In this document: one piece after another, positions 22,818-36,400 of the stretch | Position numbering within the stretch: position 1 is the stretch's first letter | How the letters are laid out: every line of letters begins with the position of its first letter | Assembly (NCBI GenBank): GCA_021018815.1 | Contig: JAITYX010000042.1 | Span: 1,441,001-1,505,000 of the forward strand | From: Talinum fruticosum | Lineage: Eukaryota; Streptophyta; Magnoliopsida; Caryophyllales; Talinaceae | Reading direction: 5' to 3' | DNA length: 64,000 bases | Notes under the pieces: generated by a model | Told to the model about the DNA's origin: nothing | Databases searched by the model: none | The model's input: only the letters and a program-made list of their open reading frames with translations | Program-made: the position numbers and the translations under genes

Positions 22818-25800
22818 ATGGAAGCTAATTTGGCCCTAGTTTCTCCAAAACCGGCACTTGGTGTAATCTCTCCTCTCAATCCCACAAGCCTTTCAACCAA
22901 ACAATGCTTTGGGCTCCCTCTTCTCTCTAGGAAACCAACTTGGTCGGTTTCAAATTCAAGACCCAGATTGAGAACGACCCTCTTTGCTTTCTCTCACCCT
23001 AATTCCAGCCGAAGAGTCGCCCAGAATAAGAAGAAAGCTGATAAGGTTGAGTCATTTGCCAGCACTTCTACAACTCAAGAGACTACTTCTGTGGGAGTCA
23101 ATCCTCAGCCTTATGCTCCCCTCCTCCTTCCCAAGTGTAATTTTCCTTTCCGCTCCACTGATTTTCGTTTTTTTTTTAATTGTGTTTTAATTGTTGGTGT
23201 ATGAATTCATAAGATTAGTTTTTTCTGACATTTTGTAATGTGGGTTTTAGTGGGTCGCCTTTGTTTTGGATTGGTGTTGGTGTTGGCTTCTCTGCCCTCT
23301 TTTCATTCGTGGCTTCAAGGGTTAAGGTGAGTGTTTCTCTCTTCTAACTTGTGCTATTCTGTATCAAGTTTCTCATTGTAAACTTCTCTCGCTCGTCTTT
23401 CATTTGCTAATGGGTTTTAGAGGAGAAAAGCAGGGGCATTAGAAAAGAGAATGGAATTTATTTGAGATGGAGGAGCTATTGCTATGTAACTTGCGAAGTG
23501 TTTTGTGTTTCTGCTGTTTTGGACTGACCAATTTGATCTTATATGAACTCCTACTGTATTATATCACTTGAAATTTTTTGTTTTCTGATTCTGAATTCTA
23601 TCTCCGGCTGCTATTACACGTTAACCATCCTCTCATTGCTTTGTAATGTGATGCCATTTCTGTTTTAGTCCCTATCCTTCTTCTTCTACGTTGAATCCAC
23701 AATCTTGTGAATTTCGTAGGATGAAATTGTTTTCCAGTCGCCTTACGCTTGATTTACATGTTTGGATAATGTATTTGTTGTTTGTTTTATTGATTGTGTT
23801 GTGCCCTACTTTTAACTTACTTAGAATTCAATATCTTTCTATTTGATTGATGAATGGCATCCTGGTGATTTCCGTGTGCAAACAATCACAACATCATTAC
23901 TTGACATCCTGTAAGTTACTCGTGTACTGCTGTGCATGTTTCCTGTTTATTGTTACGGAGCTTAGTGGAGCTGAGATGTACTGCATTTTGTTCATTTTTG
24001 TCGTTAAACATGGCAATGATTTCTAGCTTCATAACCATTTGAAACTCAACTTCCTGTTCTTTTTTCTGTTTCTTTTTCCCCTTTCAGCAATATGCAATGC
24101 AACAAGCTTTCAAGACTATGATGGGCCAAATGGGTCCCCAAAATAGTCAATTTAGTAATATGGGCTTTCCTTCTACCTCACCTTTCAGTTATCCACCACC
24201 GAATACATCAGGACCAAGTCATTCATCTGGTTTCCCCTTCCCACCGCCATCTGCAGCTGGACCTAGTGCCTCATCTGGCTTCCCCTACCAACCGCCTTCC
24301 ACATCAGGATCAAGTACGTCTACAGTCTCAGCTGTTTCTTCTGCACCTTCCCAAGCTGTTGCTTCTCCTGCTGCATCTGAAACTGCTGTTGCGGTTGATG
24401 TTTCTGCAATCAAAGAAGAAGCCGCGAGGCCTGAGGTTGAAAAAAATGAACCTGAAGTTAAGACTGAAGCAAAAAAATCTGGTATGCTTCCTGGCCACCT
24501 GAAATTTTGTTCCTACACTGTGACAGTTGATCTTTCTGAATTTTCAACACATAACTGAAAAGGATGCAAAAAGAACTATCCTCTGTATTTTTTTGGCTGG
24601 CTTATTTGATTAAATCTTAATATGCTTGACTTGTTAGTTTTAATTGCTTTATGATGCCTACTTTGGTGAGTATTTTACATGGCAGCATTTGTGGATATCT
24701 CTCCGGAAGAAACTTCACTTAAGAGTCCGTTTGAAGACTTTAATGGCTTGGCTTCATCAACAGTAGCCTCTGTGGAGGTAGTATGTAGAATTGACCCTGC
24801 AGTTAGGCTTATTTATTGGACACTGGTTGTATGTTTTTTACCCTCATTTTCTGTAGGTAGTACAAAATGGAGCTGCTTCAAAGGAATCTACTACTTCAAA
24901 GGAAGATACAGCTTCAGGTTGGTCTTGATTGATGTGTAGTATTTGGCCAAGTATAGATGTTGAGATTTTTAGCTTCTAATGCTCTAGCAATGATTAATAA
25001 TTATTTATTAGAGACAGAGTGATGCAGAACACATCATGCCCCCTAGAAAGTCAGTGTAATGTGTGCCTCATGCAAGTGATAGACGGTGCATGTGGCTATG
25101 ATTTCAAGTGTCTGTGCCATTAGTAGTTCCTTCTTGTAATTAGGTACTAATTTGCGAATGTTGCTAACTCTTTGGGCTTCACTTTGTTAGTAGTTTATTC
25201 AATCGTCAGTCTGGTCCATTGCTTTCTGTTTTATCTGCATCTGTAATTTCTGGACTAATGCCTGTGCTGTTGTGTGCACTACCAGGAAAACAAAGTTCCC
25301 TTTTATCTGTGGAGGCTCTGGAGAAAATGATGGAAGATCCTACGGTGCAAAAGATGGTTTACCCGTAATATAGCCTTTTCCAGTTGTGTTTTATAACATA
25401 TTATTTTAAAATCTCTCTCTTCGTGTTCCCTTTTATCTGTGGAGGCTCTGGAGAAAATGATGGAAGATCCTACGGTGCAAAATATGGTTTACCCGTAATA
25501 TAGCCTTTTCCAGTTGTGTTTTATAACATATTATTTTAAAATCTCTCTCTTCGTGTTCATATACCCATTTTCCGACTCATACATCTGGGAGCCTGTCAAT
25601 TATGAGGAGCCGATGTCTTCCTTAACATTAGTATTGTTTCTCCTCGTGGCCTTTATGATATAGATGATCACTATTTGTAGTCATTTTTCATAACATTACT
25701 GTCAAAGCATTCTTAGTAGACCTTTATTGTTATGAAAATGATTTGGTTTCCGCATGCCTTGGAGAAAAGCTTATTTGAGCATTGCCTCTCTGGTGGAGTC

Positions 25801-28272
25801 AGAAGGTAGAAGTGAGAGTGTAGAACTAGGCTTCTTTTTTCCCTTATGAAACCCATATAATAGAATAAATAATGTTGTGAATGACTATTTGTTTTATATG
25901 GATTTAACAATGTCCAGAGAAATCTGAGGGGTTCTTGCCTGGTAGTATCATTTCGAGTGTGATATTGTAGAAGTGTGCTAGCGAAGCTAACTTAAGCCCT
26001 TTTCTGGTTTATGAGAATTAATAGGTCTGCCTATCTCCTAGTGGTATTTGTGTTAATTATGCAGGTTATGAGCTTTTTATTATAGTAGTTACTTTTTTTG
26101 TTCTTTATCTAGTGCAACTTGTGTTTCCATTCACAAAACATGGGGATATTTTTAATTTTCTTTTCCTGTTGCAGGCATCTACCTGAGGAGATGAGAAATC
26201 CAGCAACCTTTAAATGTTAGTCTTCCACACCTCCTCCTTTTCTGTGTATACTTGACATATCTTATGTTCTTTGATATAAACTATCTAGTGCAATTGAATG
26301 ATGGGAAGACTAACATTTGGAAGCTAGTGGAACTTGGAGATGGTAAATGTGCCGAATATGAACAGGCCTGGAAATGTGACCTAAACCTGCCCCGGAAAAT
26401 TTTTGGTTTTGACCATGATTTTTCTACCAGAAATAAACCTGACACCCCCAGCTCTGCCCAAATTGACAGTTCTAGGGGTTGGAGAGGGAGAACTGAAAAA
26501 ATGACTGGTCCCACGACTACTTTTCTTATGCAACTTGTTATCAAGTTCAAAACACTACAGATATTTGTTTTGTGGATAGCATGCTGATTGAAGCAGTAGG
26601 TATCTAGCTGCATGTTTGCTCCTAATACTATCTATTCTGCAATAAGGCATTTATTGTCCTGTGAACACTGGTTTCCTTTCTGCTCTTCCCTTTTTGTGTC
26701 ATTTGTCTTGGTGATTAAGCAATATTGTTGATGTCAGGGATGCTACAAAATCCAGTATATCGTCAGCAGCTACAAGAAATGCTGTGAGTTTCCTTTTTTC
26801 TTCTCTCTTGTATTTTTCTGATAATATGGTGTCATCATCTCAAATTCGGTATTGTCATTGCTGGACTTGCTGGATTTGTGTTTGATTTCTTGTGTGCAGC
26901 ATCTGTTCAATTTCTATCATTGTATTGCACTTATTTTAGAGAAGAAATATGACAGAAGATGTTTTCAGTTTCATGGAGGTTGTATTGCTTTTGAGAAAGA
27001 AGAATAAATTTATAATTTGAAACTAAAACTGAAAAAAGTGTGCTATTCTGGGGCTGTCCTCGCATATTTCAAAAAAATAATAAAATAAAAATTTGTAGGG
27101 CCTCTTTAAAATCTGCCTTTCTGCTTGCCTTCAGTTATATCTCCCTAGACTCTTGTCAGGCGGGATACATATCGGACACGTGTGGTGGCATTGTAGCTCA
27201 CATCTGTGTTTTACTGAATATAGAGATTTCAAGAGAGCCTAAGTCATGAAATCACAATATTATTTACTTCCATTCTGATGTTTCACCTTCTTTCTCATTC
27301 GTTCATTGGTCCCTTTTTTCCCCCTCTGTTCCTTCATTCGTTTTCCCCTTCTCAAGCGTTAACTTGCTTTCAAATTGAGAAAAGGTGATGATGAATCTTC
27401 TTCTTTTCTCAGGGACAACATGGGAGGAAACCCTGAATGGGACAACCGTATGGTGGACACTCTAAAAAATTTTGACCTTAATAGCCCCGAAGTCAGGCAG
27501 CAGTTCGGTGAGTTGCTTTTGGTGCTTTCATGTGACATCACTCTAAATTAGGGTGTAACATCAGTATGCCTGTGAGTGTGATGAATTGGCTCAGATTTAT
27601 CATAAGTTTGTATTTTATGGCATAACAAATGAAAATTTCTTATTTTAGTTTATGTTCTTCTGCTAAGACGATTATCCCATATTGTTTAGGCTGCCAAAGG
27701 ACTAAAAAATATGTGATAGGAGCAAATTTGATTTGATTACCTTCTCAGAGCTTTTGATGCTTATTTATAGTGCACTGATTTGTGAATAATTTCGGTAGAT
27801 CAACTTGGAGTCACACCTGAAGAGGTTATCACAAAGATTATGTCAACTCCTGATCTTGCGAGGGATTCCAGAACCCCAGAGTTCAGCAAGCCATGATGGA
27901 GGTACCACGCTCTTACTCGATGTCTGTTCTTCTCTCCCAGTGACCCCCTCTAATTCTTTGTTACTAATGCAGGTCTCACAGAACCCCTGGAATATTTCCA
28001 AGTATCAAAATGATCAAGAGGTACCATAATCTTTCTTGTTTCAAAATCAAATCACTTATCCTTAGTGCGAAAACAGATATCTTAATATATTAGCTTTTAG
28101 GGTCTGCCTATTGTAAAACTTCCGATAAAATAAAATGAATCAGCAAATTATGGGGTTGGTATTTTCTAGATTCACACATTTCTTCTAACTACCATGCATT
28201 CGTGGTTAGGTTATGGATGTCATCAACAAATTATCGCAACTCTTCCCACAGGGCGGCCCACCTCCATTCTGA
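22818..28272 (+). CDS. TIC40: TIC40, co-chaperone of the chloroplast inner-envelope translocon (one-base deletion in exon 10)
   Basis: Twelve exons with good borders: 22818-23134, 23251-23326, 24088-24481, 24686-24777, 24857-24917, 25286-25364, 26175-26215, 26738-26783, 27413-27507, 27799-27901, 27973-28020 and 28210-28272. TIC40 anchors in the inner envelope and recruits stromal chaperones during protein import. Visible are a Ser-rich transit peptide, one membrane span (about residues 107-128, GSPLFWIGVGVGFSALFSFV), a Pro/Ser-rich stromal linker, the DISPEET motif, and two C-terminal STI1/Hop-type helices (SVEALEKMMEDPTVQKMVYP through FDLNSPEVRQQF). Exon 10 lacks one base in GCGAGGGATTCC (about 27868-27874). 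With it restored the CDS is 1416 nt (471 aa), close to Arabidopsis (447 aa). Exon 6 is partly duplicated downstream. Confidence 0.95.
25295..25554 (+). repeat. 130-bp tandem duplication covering TIC40 exon 6
   Basis: Units 25295-25424 and 25425-25554 appear identical except for one base (G at 25353, T at 25483), which would change Lys to Asn. Each unit holds most of exon 6, its GT donor and about 60 bases of intron 6. The second copy has no AG acceptor directly upstream, so it is probably intronic baggage. Confidence 0.95.
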
Positions 28273-29788
28273 TGATCCATGAAATCACAGTGACAATGCA
28301 ATCGTCTGAATTCAATATCACTCAAGAGAATGAATACAGTTGTTGCTAAAGTTTTGGTTAACCTGCCCCTTTGACGTTATATGAATCTGGATATCTTCAG
28401 AGATCTTTAGTCTTTGGCACTTCGCAATGAAGATTGCTTTAGATTTGTTTATATTATGCATTAGGTTAATTTCATTGATTAATTATTTGTACTTGATGAA
28501 GAACATGTACATAAAATTATCGGATATGTTGATGAGGCTTGATGCAGTATTGTTTCTGGGTAACTAGCATGCTGAAACCTTCAGCAGCAGGAATCGTCCA
28601 AAATGTTATCTGAAATTCTTGTGGGTCAACAGGAATCTATCTTCTGCGTACAGGACTGTTTGTAGGGATTACGCGGCCTATATTTTATGGTATGAAGTCG
28701 TGTAATAATGAGAGGATTTGATTGTATGAGGTTGATAAAATGGCCTTAGAAAAAAAGAAAAACCGTCAGACATTCACATCCCCAAATGTGTCTGACAAAC
28801 ACTCGTTTTTATGATACTAATAAGTGAAGCGGTATTACATAAGATTTTGTGTTTATATAATCCTATCCAAATGTCATATGCCACTATTTATGTTATTATG
28901 TGGGCTTTTACGAAAGTAGCTAAGAAAAAAATTTAAGTTAACTAGAACGAAATTGAGTTTTCTTTTCTGATATATCCATTGAGTTGTTGCTGTCAATTGA
29001 CATTAGAACATTCTGCTGAAATAAATGGATGAAGATTGGTGACAAAAATGAAAATCTAATCAAAGTTCCATTAATTAGTAGCTACACTAACTTTTTCCTT
29101 GAATTAGTTAACATCCCACTGAGCCCCTCTCTCTCTCTCTGTCTTGGAAAGGGGTCGGCAACAACTGATATGGACCTATTGCTGTATCTCAAAGCATTTT
29201 TTTCCTTATTTTCTTCTTGTCTTTAATTCCCTAGTGGACTCGAACTTTTAAGTGGAAGACTCAAACTTGAGAGATTGAGATCTTATAAGGGAAATAAATG
29301 CTGAATCACTTGAACTAACCTGAACTATCACGGGTATATGATTCTCAGGTGAATGTGAATCAATAATGCGCATGCAATTCAAGTTGTGATGGGTGGTCCT
29401 GGTCCATGATTAGGAAAGTTGGCTTCTCTTCTTTGATGGTGGAAGCAAAATCTGGTCAATTACGGGCTAATCATGGTCAAGCTAATGGTCCCTCCCATGC
29501 ACATGCCAAGAGGGTTCACTGGTTTTCTCATTCTCTAATCTCCTCCATATGTTTGTGTACTCATCTACTTTGCTGATCTTGCTATTTGTCTCTTCCCATT
29601 GTAATCTCAATAGATTTTATGTAGGCCTACGATGGGACATAAAAATAAAGGAAAGAAAGAGGAAATCAACTTTTCCCATAAGCATTTAATTTTATTTCGA
29701 CGGACTAACTTGGTTCCTAATTGTGCAACAACACGAAAAAGAAGTACAACGAGGAAAAAAAAACCTCAAATCATTTTGTTATAAAGAA

Positions 29789-30035
29789 GCCTGTTTCATT
29801 TAGTTGAAAGGAGTTGTAAGGGTATAAGAAGTTGTAAGAAAAATTGTAAGCAGTTGTAAGGAGTTGTTAGATATTTGTAAAGTTAGTTATAAAAAGTTAG
29901 TAAGCATTCAGTAAGGACTTATAAACAGATTGTAAGGAATCGTAAATAGTTATCACTGAATTATAAGGTATAAGCGAATCGTAGAAGTTGTAAGAAATTG
30001 TAAAATCAGAAATTAAAACTAAATAAAACAGAGCC
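29789..30035. mobile_element. GTAAG-rich MITE-like element, copy 1
   Basis: The ends GCCTGTTTCATTTAGTT and, on the opposite strand, GCTCTGTTTTATTTAGTTTT form terminal inverted repeats. The interior of about 210 bases repeats GTTGTAAG-like words at irregular spacing and carries the core TAAAGTTAGTTATAAAAA (about 29878-29895). The ends recall Tourist-like or hAT-like MITEs. No target-site duplication could be fixed. Confidence 0.55.
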
Positions 30036-31420
30036 AAAAAGTTAATATATTTCGAATAGAGATATTTGATATCAATTTTTAAAATTTAACCATTTAAGTT
30101 TACTGATAAAGATGGTTGATTACGACTTGGGACAAAGACAAGTGCAACTACAAGTGATGAAAACCTTGATGAGGCCCACCTTGTGCGGATATGCACTAAA
30201 GAGTTATTTTGAAAGACCCATTTTTGTGCATTTGTGGGTAATCCAACAGTGTGGATGGGCATCAATGAGGCCTTGTATTTGTATGAAACACATTGGAATT
30301 GCATTATTTGATCTCTCCTAGTTATGGCTTTTGGCCCCTTTGTTGGAGCGTGTATGATTTTGCCACTACCCCTCTCAATCTCAATCGTTTCCCACCATGT
30401 TCCCTATATAACAATGTTTTGAAAAACCACTTCTAATAAGTTGGTACATAATAAAACCAAAAACTTAGTTTAGATTAGTTTGTGCGTACCTTATGGCACT
30501 CTTTAGTTTGCATGATGTTTGACTAACGACTTTTCGAATAGGTTTTAGGATTCAACATAGAAAAGCAATCAAAAGGTTAATTCCAAAATGTTAATAGTTT
30601 TTGTTTTTTCAATTTGATTTCTTTGACCCACTAAGCTTTTCTAAATAGTTTATTTATTTGACACCTAATTAGCTTTTTTACTAAATCAAACGTCACGTAG
30701 CTAATATAAACAACTAACACTTGTTTGCCAAATACTTCTAAAATCTGTCTAATACTCGATAATAGAATTTCAAATACATTATATATTTCTAAATCCAACT
30801 TTTAGACACAAAAAGTTACAATGGATGAGCAAATTATTAGACGGACCTAAAGTTAGGACAATATACAGAGATTTCATAGCACCATCTATCTCCGGTGACC
30901 GTTCCGAGTATCGACCTAAGGAGAATCAAAGCACTACGCAAATGTAGTATATGTAAAGAGGAAGTAGGTAGGGTTTCCATAGCCATGCAAAGGCTTAGAT
31001 TGAGGGTTACTTAAACTTTGTGGTAGGACCTTTGAATGGAGTCGGCACTATATATGTCCTACTACACCCTGTCAAGGCATGGGCTGTGGCCACTCTTTAC
31101 TTAAATTGAATTTTCTCCAATTATTATTTGATTGGACATATTCTCATCTATAAAATGACCATATAAATATGCATTAATTCAACCACAATAATTAGGGAAA
31201 AAATATGCTTTTGTACGGTTACTAATCCATCACTTCATAACTATGGTGGTTCTTCTATCATCGTCATAATAATTGCCCTTGTTATATGATTAGTACAATA
31301 ATATTGGTTTCTTTTTATTAATACAAAATTGTATGAAAAATTTGGGATTAGATAGACACATAATGAATTTATGTGATTTTTTAAAAAATTTTACAATAGC
31401 TTCATATTTTTTTCTCTTTT

Positions 31421-31566
31421 AGTCCTGTTTTATTTAGGCGTAAGGAGATGTAAGACTATAAACCGTAAACAATTGTAATAAACCGTAAATTAGTTGTAAA
31501 GTTAGTTAGAAAAACCTGTAAGAACTCGTAAGGTTGTAAGATAAGACTAAATGGAACAATGTGTCC
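31421..31566. mobile_element. GTAAG-rich MITE-like element, copy 2
   Basis: Starts TCCTGTTTTATTTAGGCGTA. Its right end, read on the other strand, is ATTGTTCCATTTAGT. The interior again consists of GTAAG/CGTAA words with the core TAAAGTTAGTTAGAAAAA. It is shorter than copy 1. A TTA lies at each border. Confidence 0.5.
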
Positions 31567-31902
31567 TTAACATTATTTTTCTTTACCTATTTTTATAAAA
31601 TATATAAATAGATTTAGGGTTAAGTTATACTAGATAATGATTCTATTTTTCTTTGTACATAGTCTCTTTTATATGTGTAGCTTAACCTATGTAACCATTT
31701 CGAATGTTTAACTAAAATTAGAATATTCAGAAACTTAAAATACCACCTGAGTCTAAATTTATGAAATATAATTATATTCTTTTGGAATACTTAAATTTAA
31801 ATATGATATGTGAGAATGTTTGCTAGATATTCCTTTATCCTTCTAGAAACCAAATATGAGAATTTACCTACTTCCATATGATTGAATAGATGATAATGTG
31901 GA

Positions 31903-32006
31903 AGAGTTTTCTTATGTCATAGTGAGTTAGATTTGCTAAAATATTATTATTAGAAATAGTTTTTAGTATATTTTAGCAAATCTAACTCACTATGATATAA
32001 AAAACA
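31903..32006. repeat. Long foldback (inverted repeat, perfect 27-bp core)
   Basis: Arms 31918-31944 and 31968-31994 are perfect inverted copies (CATAGTGAGTTAGATTTGCT and following bases). The loop is 23 bases, and the similarity extends outward to about 40 bases per arm with a few mismatches. There is no coding content. It could be a small MITE or a transcript able to fold into a near-perfect hairpin. Confidence 0.85.
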
Positions 32007-32709
32007 CTCATTAACATAATTTTAAAAGTTAAATGGAGTACAAGTTTATCGAAAAATATTAAATAGGCTTAAAATTTGAATTTTTTCGATATAATAATAT
32101 AAATAACATATTTGAAAGTAGTATAGTTCGAATAAAGCTAAATCTGCAAATCATATAAAACTTGTGACAATACAAACTTTTAAGGAATTAATGGTTTGAA
32201 AGATAAGATTCTTGCTAAGTACGCAGAAATTTAGATTCCAAATCATGTTCATTCATCTCTCTCTCTCCCTCTCTAACTCCACAAAGAAGAGAACTCAAAT
32301 ATGAACATTGAATAGAAGAGTGAGAGATGCTGTTACATCAGAATGGCCTAAAAAAACAAATTTTTCTCATGCTTCTTGACTGGAGGTGACTCCATTCGTC
32401 CCTCCATGTCTCAATCAAATTCAAAGCTCCCCATTTTCACCAAAATGCTCCAATTATGCATTTACAATTATCCCACCTTACTGATTGCCATATCTCCCCA
32501 TATATTTTTTTGCCTGCCCATCTGTATCTGTCTGACTCTCCCCCCTGTGCGCGCGTGTGTCTGTGAGGTTTAGTACACTACTTACATTCGATTACCTGTA
32601 AAGAAGGGAAGAACCCATCACATTTTCACCCTAAAGATCTCTTTTTTTTTCCCCTAGCTTTTCTCATGTAAGTATCTCTTCTGCCTTTCCCCTTTTTTTC
32701 CTACATTGG

Positions 32710-32733
32710 AGGAGAGAGAGAGAGAGAGAGAGA
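32710..32733. repeat. (GA)n microsatellite in the CEPR2 leader region
   Basis: About 24 bases of GA repeat roughly 690 bases before the CEPR2 start, probably in the promoter or 5' UTR. Confidence 0.8.
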
Positions 32734-33311
32734 TGCACTGAATTTTGCAGTGAGCTCATCAAGGTACTTCACCATTCTTGAGGCTTTTCCATGTCTTCAG
32801 CATCATTTTCTTCATGGGTAATCTGAATTTCGGTTGCCTATTGAGTGTTTCCTCCAAGGGTCCCATAAACTTTATTGGGAATTATAACATGTACTTTATC
32901 TTTAGTTGATTGATCTTCGTGGATTGAGCAGAATTATTATGATTTAACTTAGAAATCTGGAAAGTTTTTCCTCTTTTCTATGATTAGGGTCTTCCATCAA
33001 TGGAGTAATTTACAAAGTAAGCACAGTGGATTGCTTTGTCTGATTTTCTATTGAATTTAGAAGGTCACAAAGAAAATGCCCATCAACTGTTTGATGAGTG
33101 GCTTCAAAGAAAGAGATGAACTTTATTTGATCGCCAAACCCACTTTACTTAGTGACATTTTAACTCTCTGACTATGGATATCTTTCTTCAGTTTTACTGT
33201 TGATTAATTTATTGGAATCAGGTAATGATTCTTCGAGTGTAAATTTCTTCCTTTGGTGATTTTGATTTATTCTTTTTCTCACTCTATGGCTACTTCACAG
33301 AGTTGGTGGTT

Positions 33312-33389
33312 ATGGAGCCTCTGAAGCTAATAACGGACGTGTGTTCATTCCCAGGGTTGATCCCATCCATTCCTGCCTTTCTCAAATGA
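33312..33389 (+). promoter_or_regulatory. Upstream ORF overlapping a CEPR2 in-frame ATG
   Basis: An ATG at 33312 opens a 25-codon frame (MEPLKLITDVCSFPG...) that ends at TGA 33387-33389. That stop overlaps the ATG at 33386-33388, which is in frame with CEPR2, in an ATGA arrangement. If the leader is transcribed as one piece, the uORF would reduce or couple translation of the receptor. A splice event removing it cannot be excluded. Confidence 0.4.
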
Positions 33390-33421
33390 TCATTTGGCCC
33401 TTCTTTGCACCCTTTTTTTCA

Positions 33422-36400
33422 ATGGCAATTAACCCCTATCATTTTCTACTTCTCTGGATCACACTGGTTTGCTGTTTCCCGCCAAAATCTGCCTTTGTAA
33501 CAGATGAGAAAAGGGTTCTTCTTGAATTCAAATCCCACCTCAAAGACCCAAGTGACCACCTTAGCTCTTGGGTTGATTCTAATTCTGCCTGTGAATTTTC
33601 TGGGGTGTCTTGTGATCCAAAAACTGGGCGAGTCTCTGGGATTTTGTTTGACAATGCATCTTTGGCGGGTGAGATTTCGCCTTCTGTGTGTGGGCTGCAA
33701 GGCCTTACTTCTCTTGTTCTCACTTCAAACTCGATCTCTGGGAACATTCCACCAGAGTTGAGCCTGTGCAGTAGCCTCAAGGTTCTGAATATCTCTATGA
33801 ATAAGATGGAAGGCAGAATTCCTGACCTCTCTGGGCTGATGAACTTGGAGGTGCTTGATCTATCATCGAATTTCTTCACCGGGGAATTTCCTAGTTGGGT
33901 CGGGAACTTGACTGGATTGGCCTCTTTGGGCCTCGCGAATAATATGTTTGAAGAAGATAGAATCCCGGAGAGTTTGGGCAATCTGAAGAACCTGACTTGG
34001 CTGTTTTTGTCCAACTCTAAGAGGGTAGGAGAAATTCCAGAGTCAATTTATGGTTTGAAAGAGCTAAGCACATTTGATTTATCAAGAAATAAGATAACTG
34101 GTACGTTGTCCAAATCAATTTCTGAGATGAGGAAGCTGACCAAGATTGAGCTTTTCTATAACAACTTGACTGGGAAAATCCCCCAGAGCTAGCAAACCTC
34201 ACTCTTCTGCAAGAATTTGATATCTCTGCCAACCATTTCTACGGGAGTTGCCTCCAGAGATTGGTAGCCTGAAGAACTTGACGGTTTTTCAGCTGTACGA
34301 GAATAACTTCACAGGGGAACTTCCCCGGGGTTTGGAAATATGCAACATCTTAAAGGCTTTTCCATTTACAGGAACAGCTTCTCTGGGGAATTTCCTACAA
34401 ATTTTGGGAGATTTTCTCCATTGACGAGCATAGACATTTCTGAAAATAAGTTCACTGGTCCATTTCCCGCTATTTGTGTGAAAGCCAAAGCCTAGAGTAC
34501 TTGCTTGCTCTGGACAATGAATTTTCTGGGGATTTTCCTGCTTCTTATGCAGATTGTAAATCACTTCTCAGGTTCAGAGTCAATCAGAACCATTTTTCTG
34601 GGCAACTTCCAGATGGTATATGGGCAATGCCCAATGTAGATATAATAGATTTCAGTAACAATGATTTTACAGGAGATATATCTCCTGAGATAGCTAAGTC
34701 AGTCAGGATGAGTCAGTTGATTTTGGAGAACAACAGGTTTTCAGGGTTGCTTCCACCTGAACTTGGAAAGCTTACTCAATTGGAGAGGCTCTACTTGAGT
34801 AACAATTCATTTTCTGGTGAGATACCACCTCAGCTTGGTGCCTTAAAGCAGCTATCGTCATTACAGTTGCAAGGAAATTTGCTTGGTGGTTCCATCCCAT
34901 CAGAACTAGGTCAGTGCAGAAGGGTTGCAGACATGAATCTCGCAGGGAACTCACTGAGTGGAAACATCCCTGATGCACTTGCCCAGATGTTCTCATTGAA
35001 CTCTCTCAACCTTTCAAACAATAAACTTACAGGTGCAATTCCAAAGAGTCTGGGGAAGTTGAAACTGAGTTTGATTGATTTGTCCAGAAACCAGCTATTG
35101 GGAAGTGTTCCTTCTGATCTATTACAGATTGGAAATGAGGATTCTTTTCTGGGGAACAGGGGTCTCTGCACTGACAAAAATATGAAAACCTATGTAAATT
35201 ATGGGTTAGGAGTGTGTGATGGTGAGCAAAGTCAAAGGAGGGGCCTATCAACTGAAATAACTGTAACTTGCATTCTCTTGTCTGTCTTGGTGGTTGCCTT
35301 ATTTGTGCTACTGCTTGTGAACTACAGGCACTACAGGGTGTCAAATTCTTGCTTTGAAGATGATCTTGAAGGGAGAGGTGAGAATGACCTCAAATGGAAA
35401 ATCGAATCCTTCCATCATTTGGAGTTCGATGTTGATGAAATTTGTAACGTCGAAGAAGAAAATTTAATTGGAAGTGGAGGCACAGGAAAGGTTTACCGGT
35501 TAGATCTGAGGAAGAACGGTGGAACAGTAGCTGTTAAGCAACTCTGGAAGGGTACTGGGTTTCGGGGATTCTCTGCTGAAATGAATATTTTGGGAAAAAT
35601 TAGACATAGGAATATATTAAAACTTTATGCTTGCTTACTGAGAGGGAGCACGGGCTTTCTAGTCTTTGAGTACATGTCAAAGGGTAACTTACTTCAAGCA
35701 CTTCAACAGGAGATCAAGGGAGGACAGCCAGAACTAGACTGGTATAAGAGGTTCAAGATTGCATTAGGAGTGGCAAAGGGTCTTGCCTATCTGCACCATG
35801 ATTGCTCACCACCAATCATTCACAGAGACATAAAGTCCACCAACATTTTACTCGATGAGAATTACGAACCCAAAATTGCAGACTTTGGGGTTGCAAAAGC
35901 CACCGATGATTCTTCTGAGGGCTCTGAGTGTAGCTGTTTTGCTGGCACTCATGGTTATATAGCTCCTGGTAAGCTCTTTATCTCACTTTCCAACTATATG
36001 GTACACCATTACAATTTTAATTCTAAAATTCCTCAAATTTCTGATGTTTTATTTTCAAGAACTCATTTCGTATTTCTAGCCTTACATGATTGATCCTCAA
36101 TTTCTCTGCAGAGCTGGCATATACTCGCAAGGTCACTGAAAAGAGTGATGTGTACAGTTTTGGGGTGGTACTTCTTGAACTGGTGACCGGTAGGAGCCCT
36201 GTTGAAGAGCAATATGGAGAAGGGAGAGACATTGTTTATTGGGTTTTGAGCTGCCTAAACAACCAGAAAGGTGAGATAAACGTCCTTGATGACAGGGTAG
36301 TCTTCCCAGGCATCAAAGATGATATAATGAAGGTGTTAAAGATTGCCACTATATGCACAGCAAAACTCCCGTCTCTTCGCCCTCCCATGAGGGATGTGGT

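Larger units (their letters stand above)
28280..32700. other. Gene-free region between TIC40 and CEPR2
   Basis: No exon series was recognised. It contains two copies of a GTAAG-rich MITE-like family and a long foldback, listed separately. Short open frames (for example 30112-30321) lack any family resemblance. Confidence 0.5.

Noticed and set aside
26252..26613. Overlapping open frames of about 110 codons inside TIC40 intron 7
   Set aside because: They lie within an intron whose borders are set by conserved TIC40 exons, and no family resemblance was seen.
33439..34014. 191-codon open frame antisense to CEPR2
   Set aside because: It is a shadow of the LRR coding sequence, with no independent motif, promoter or splice signals.
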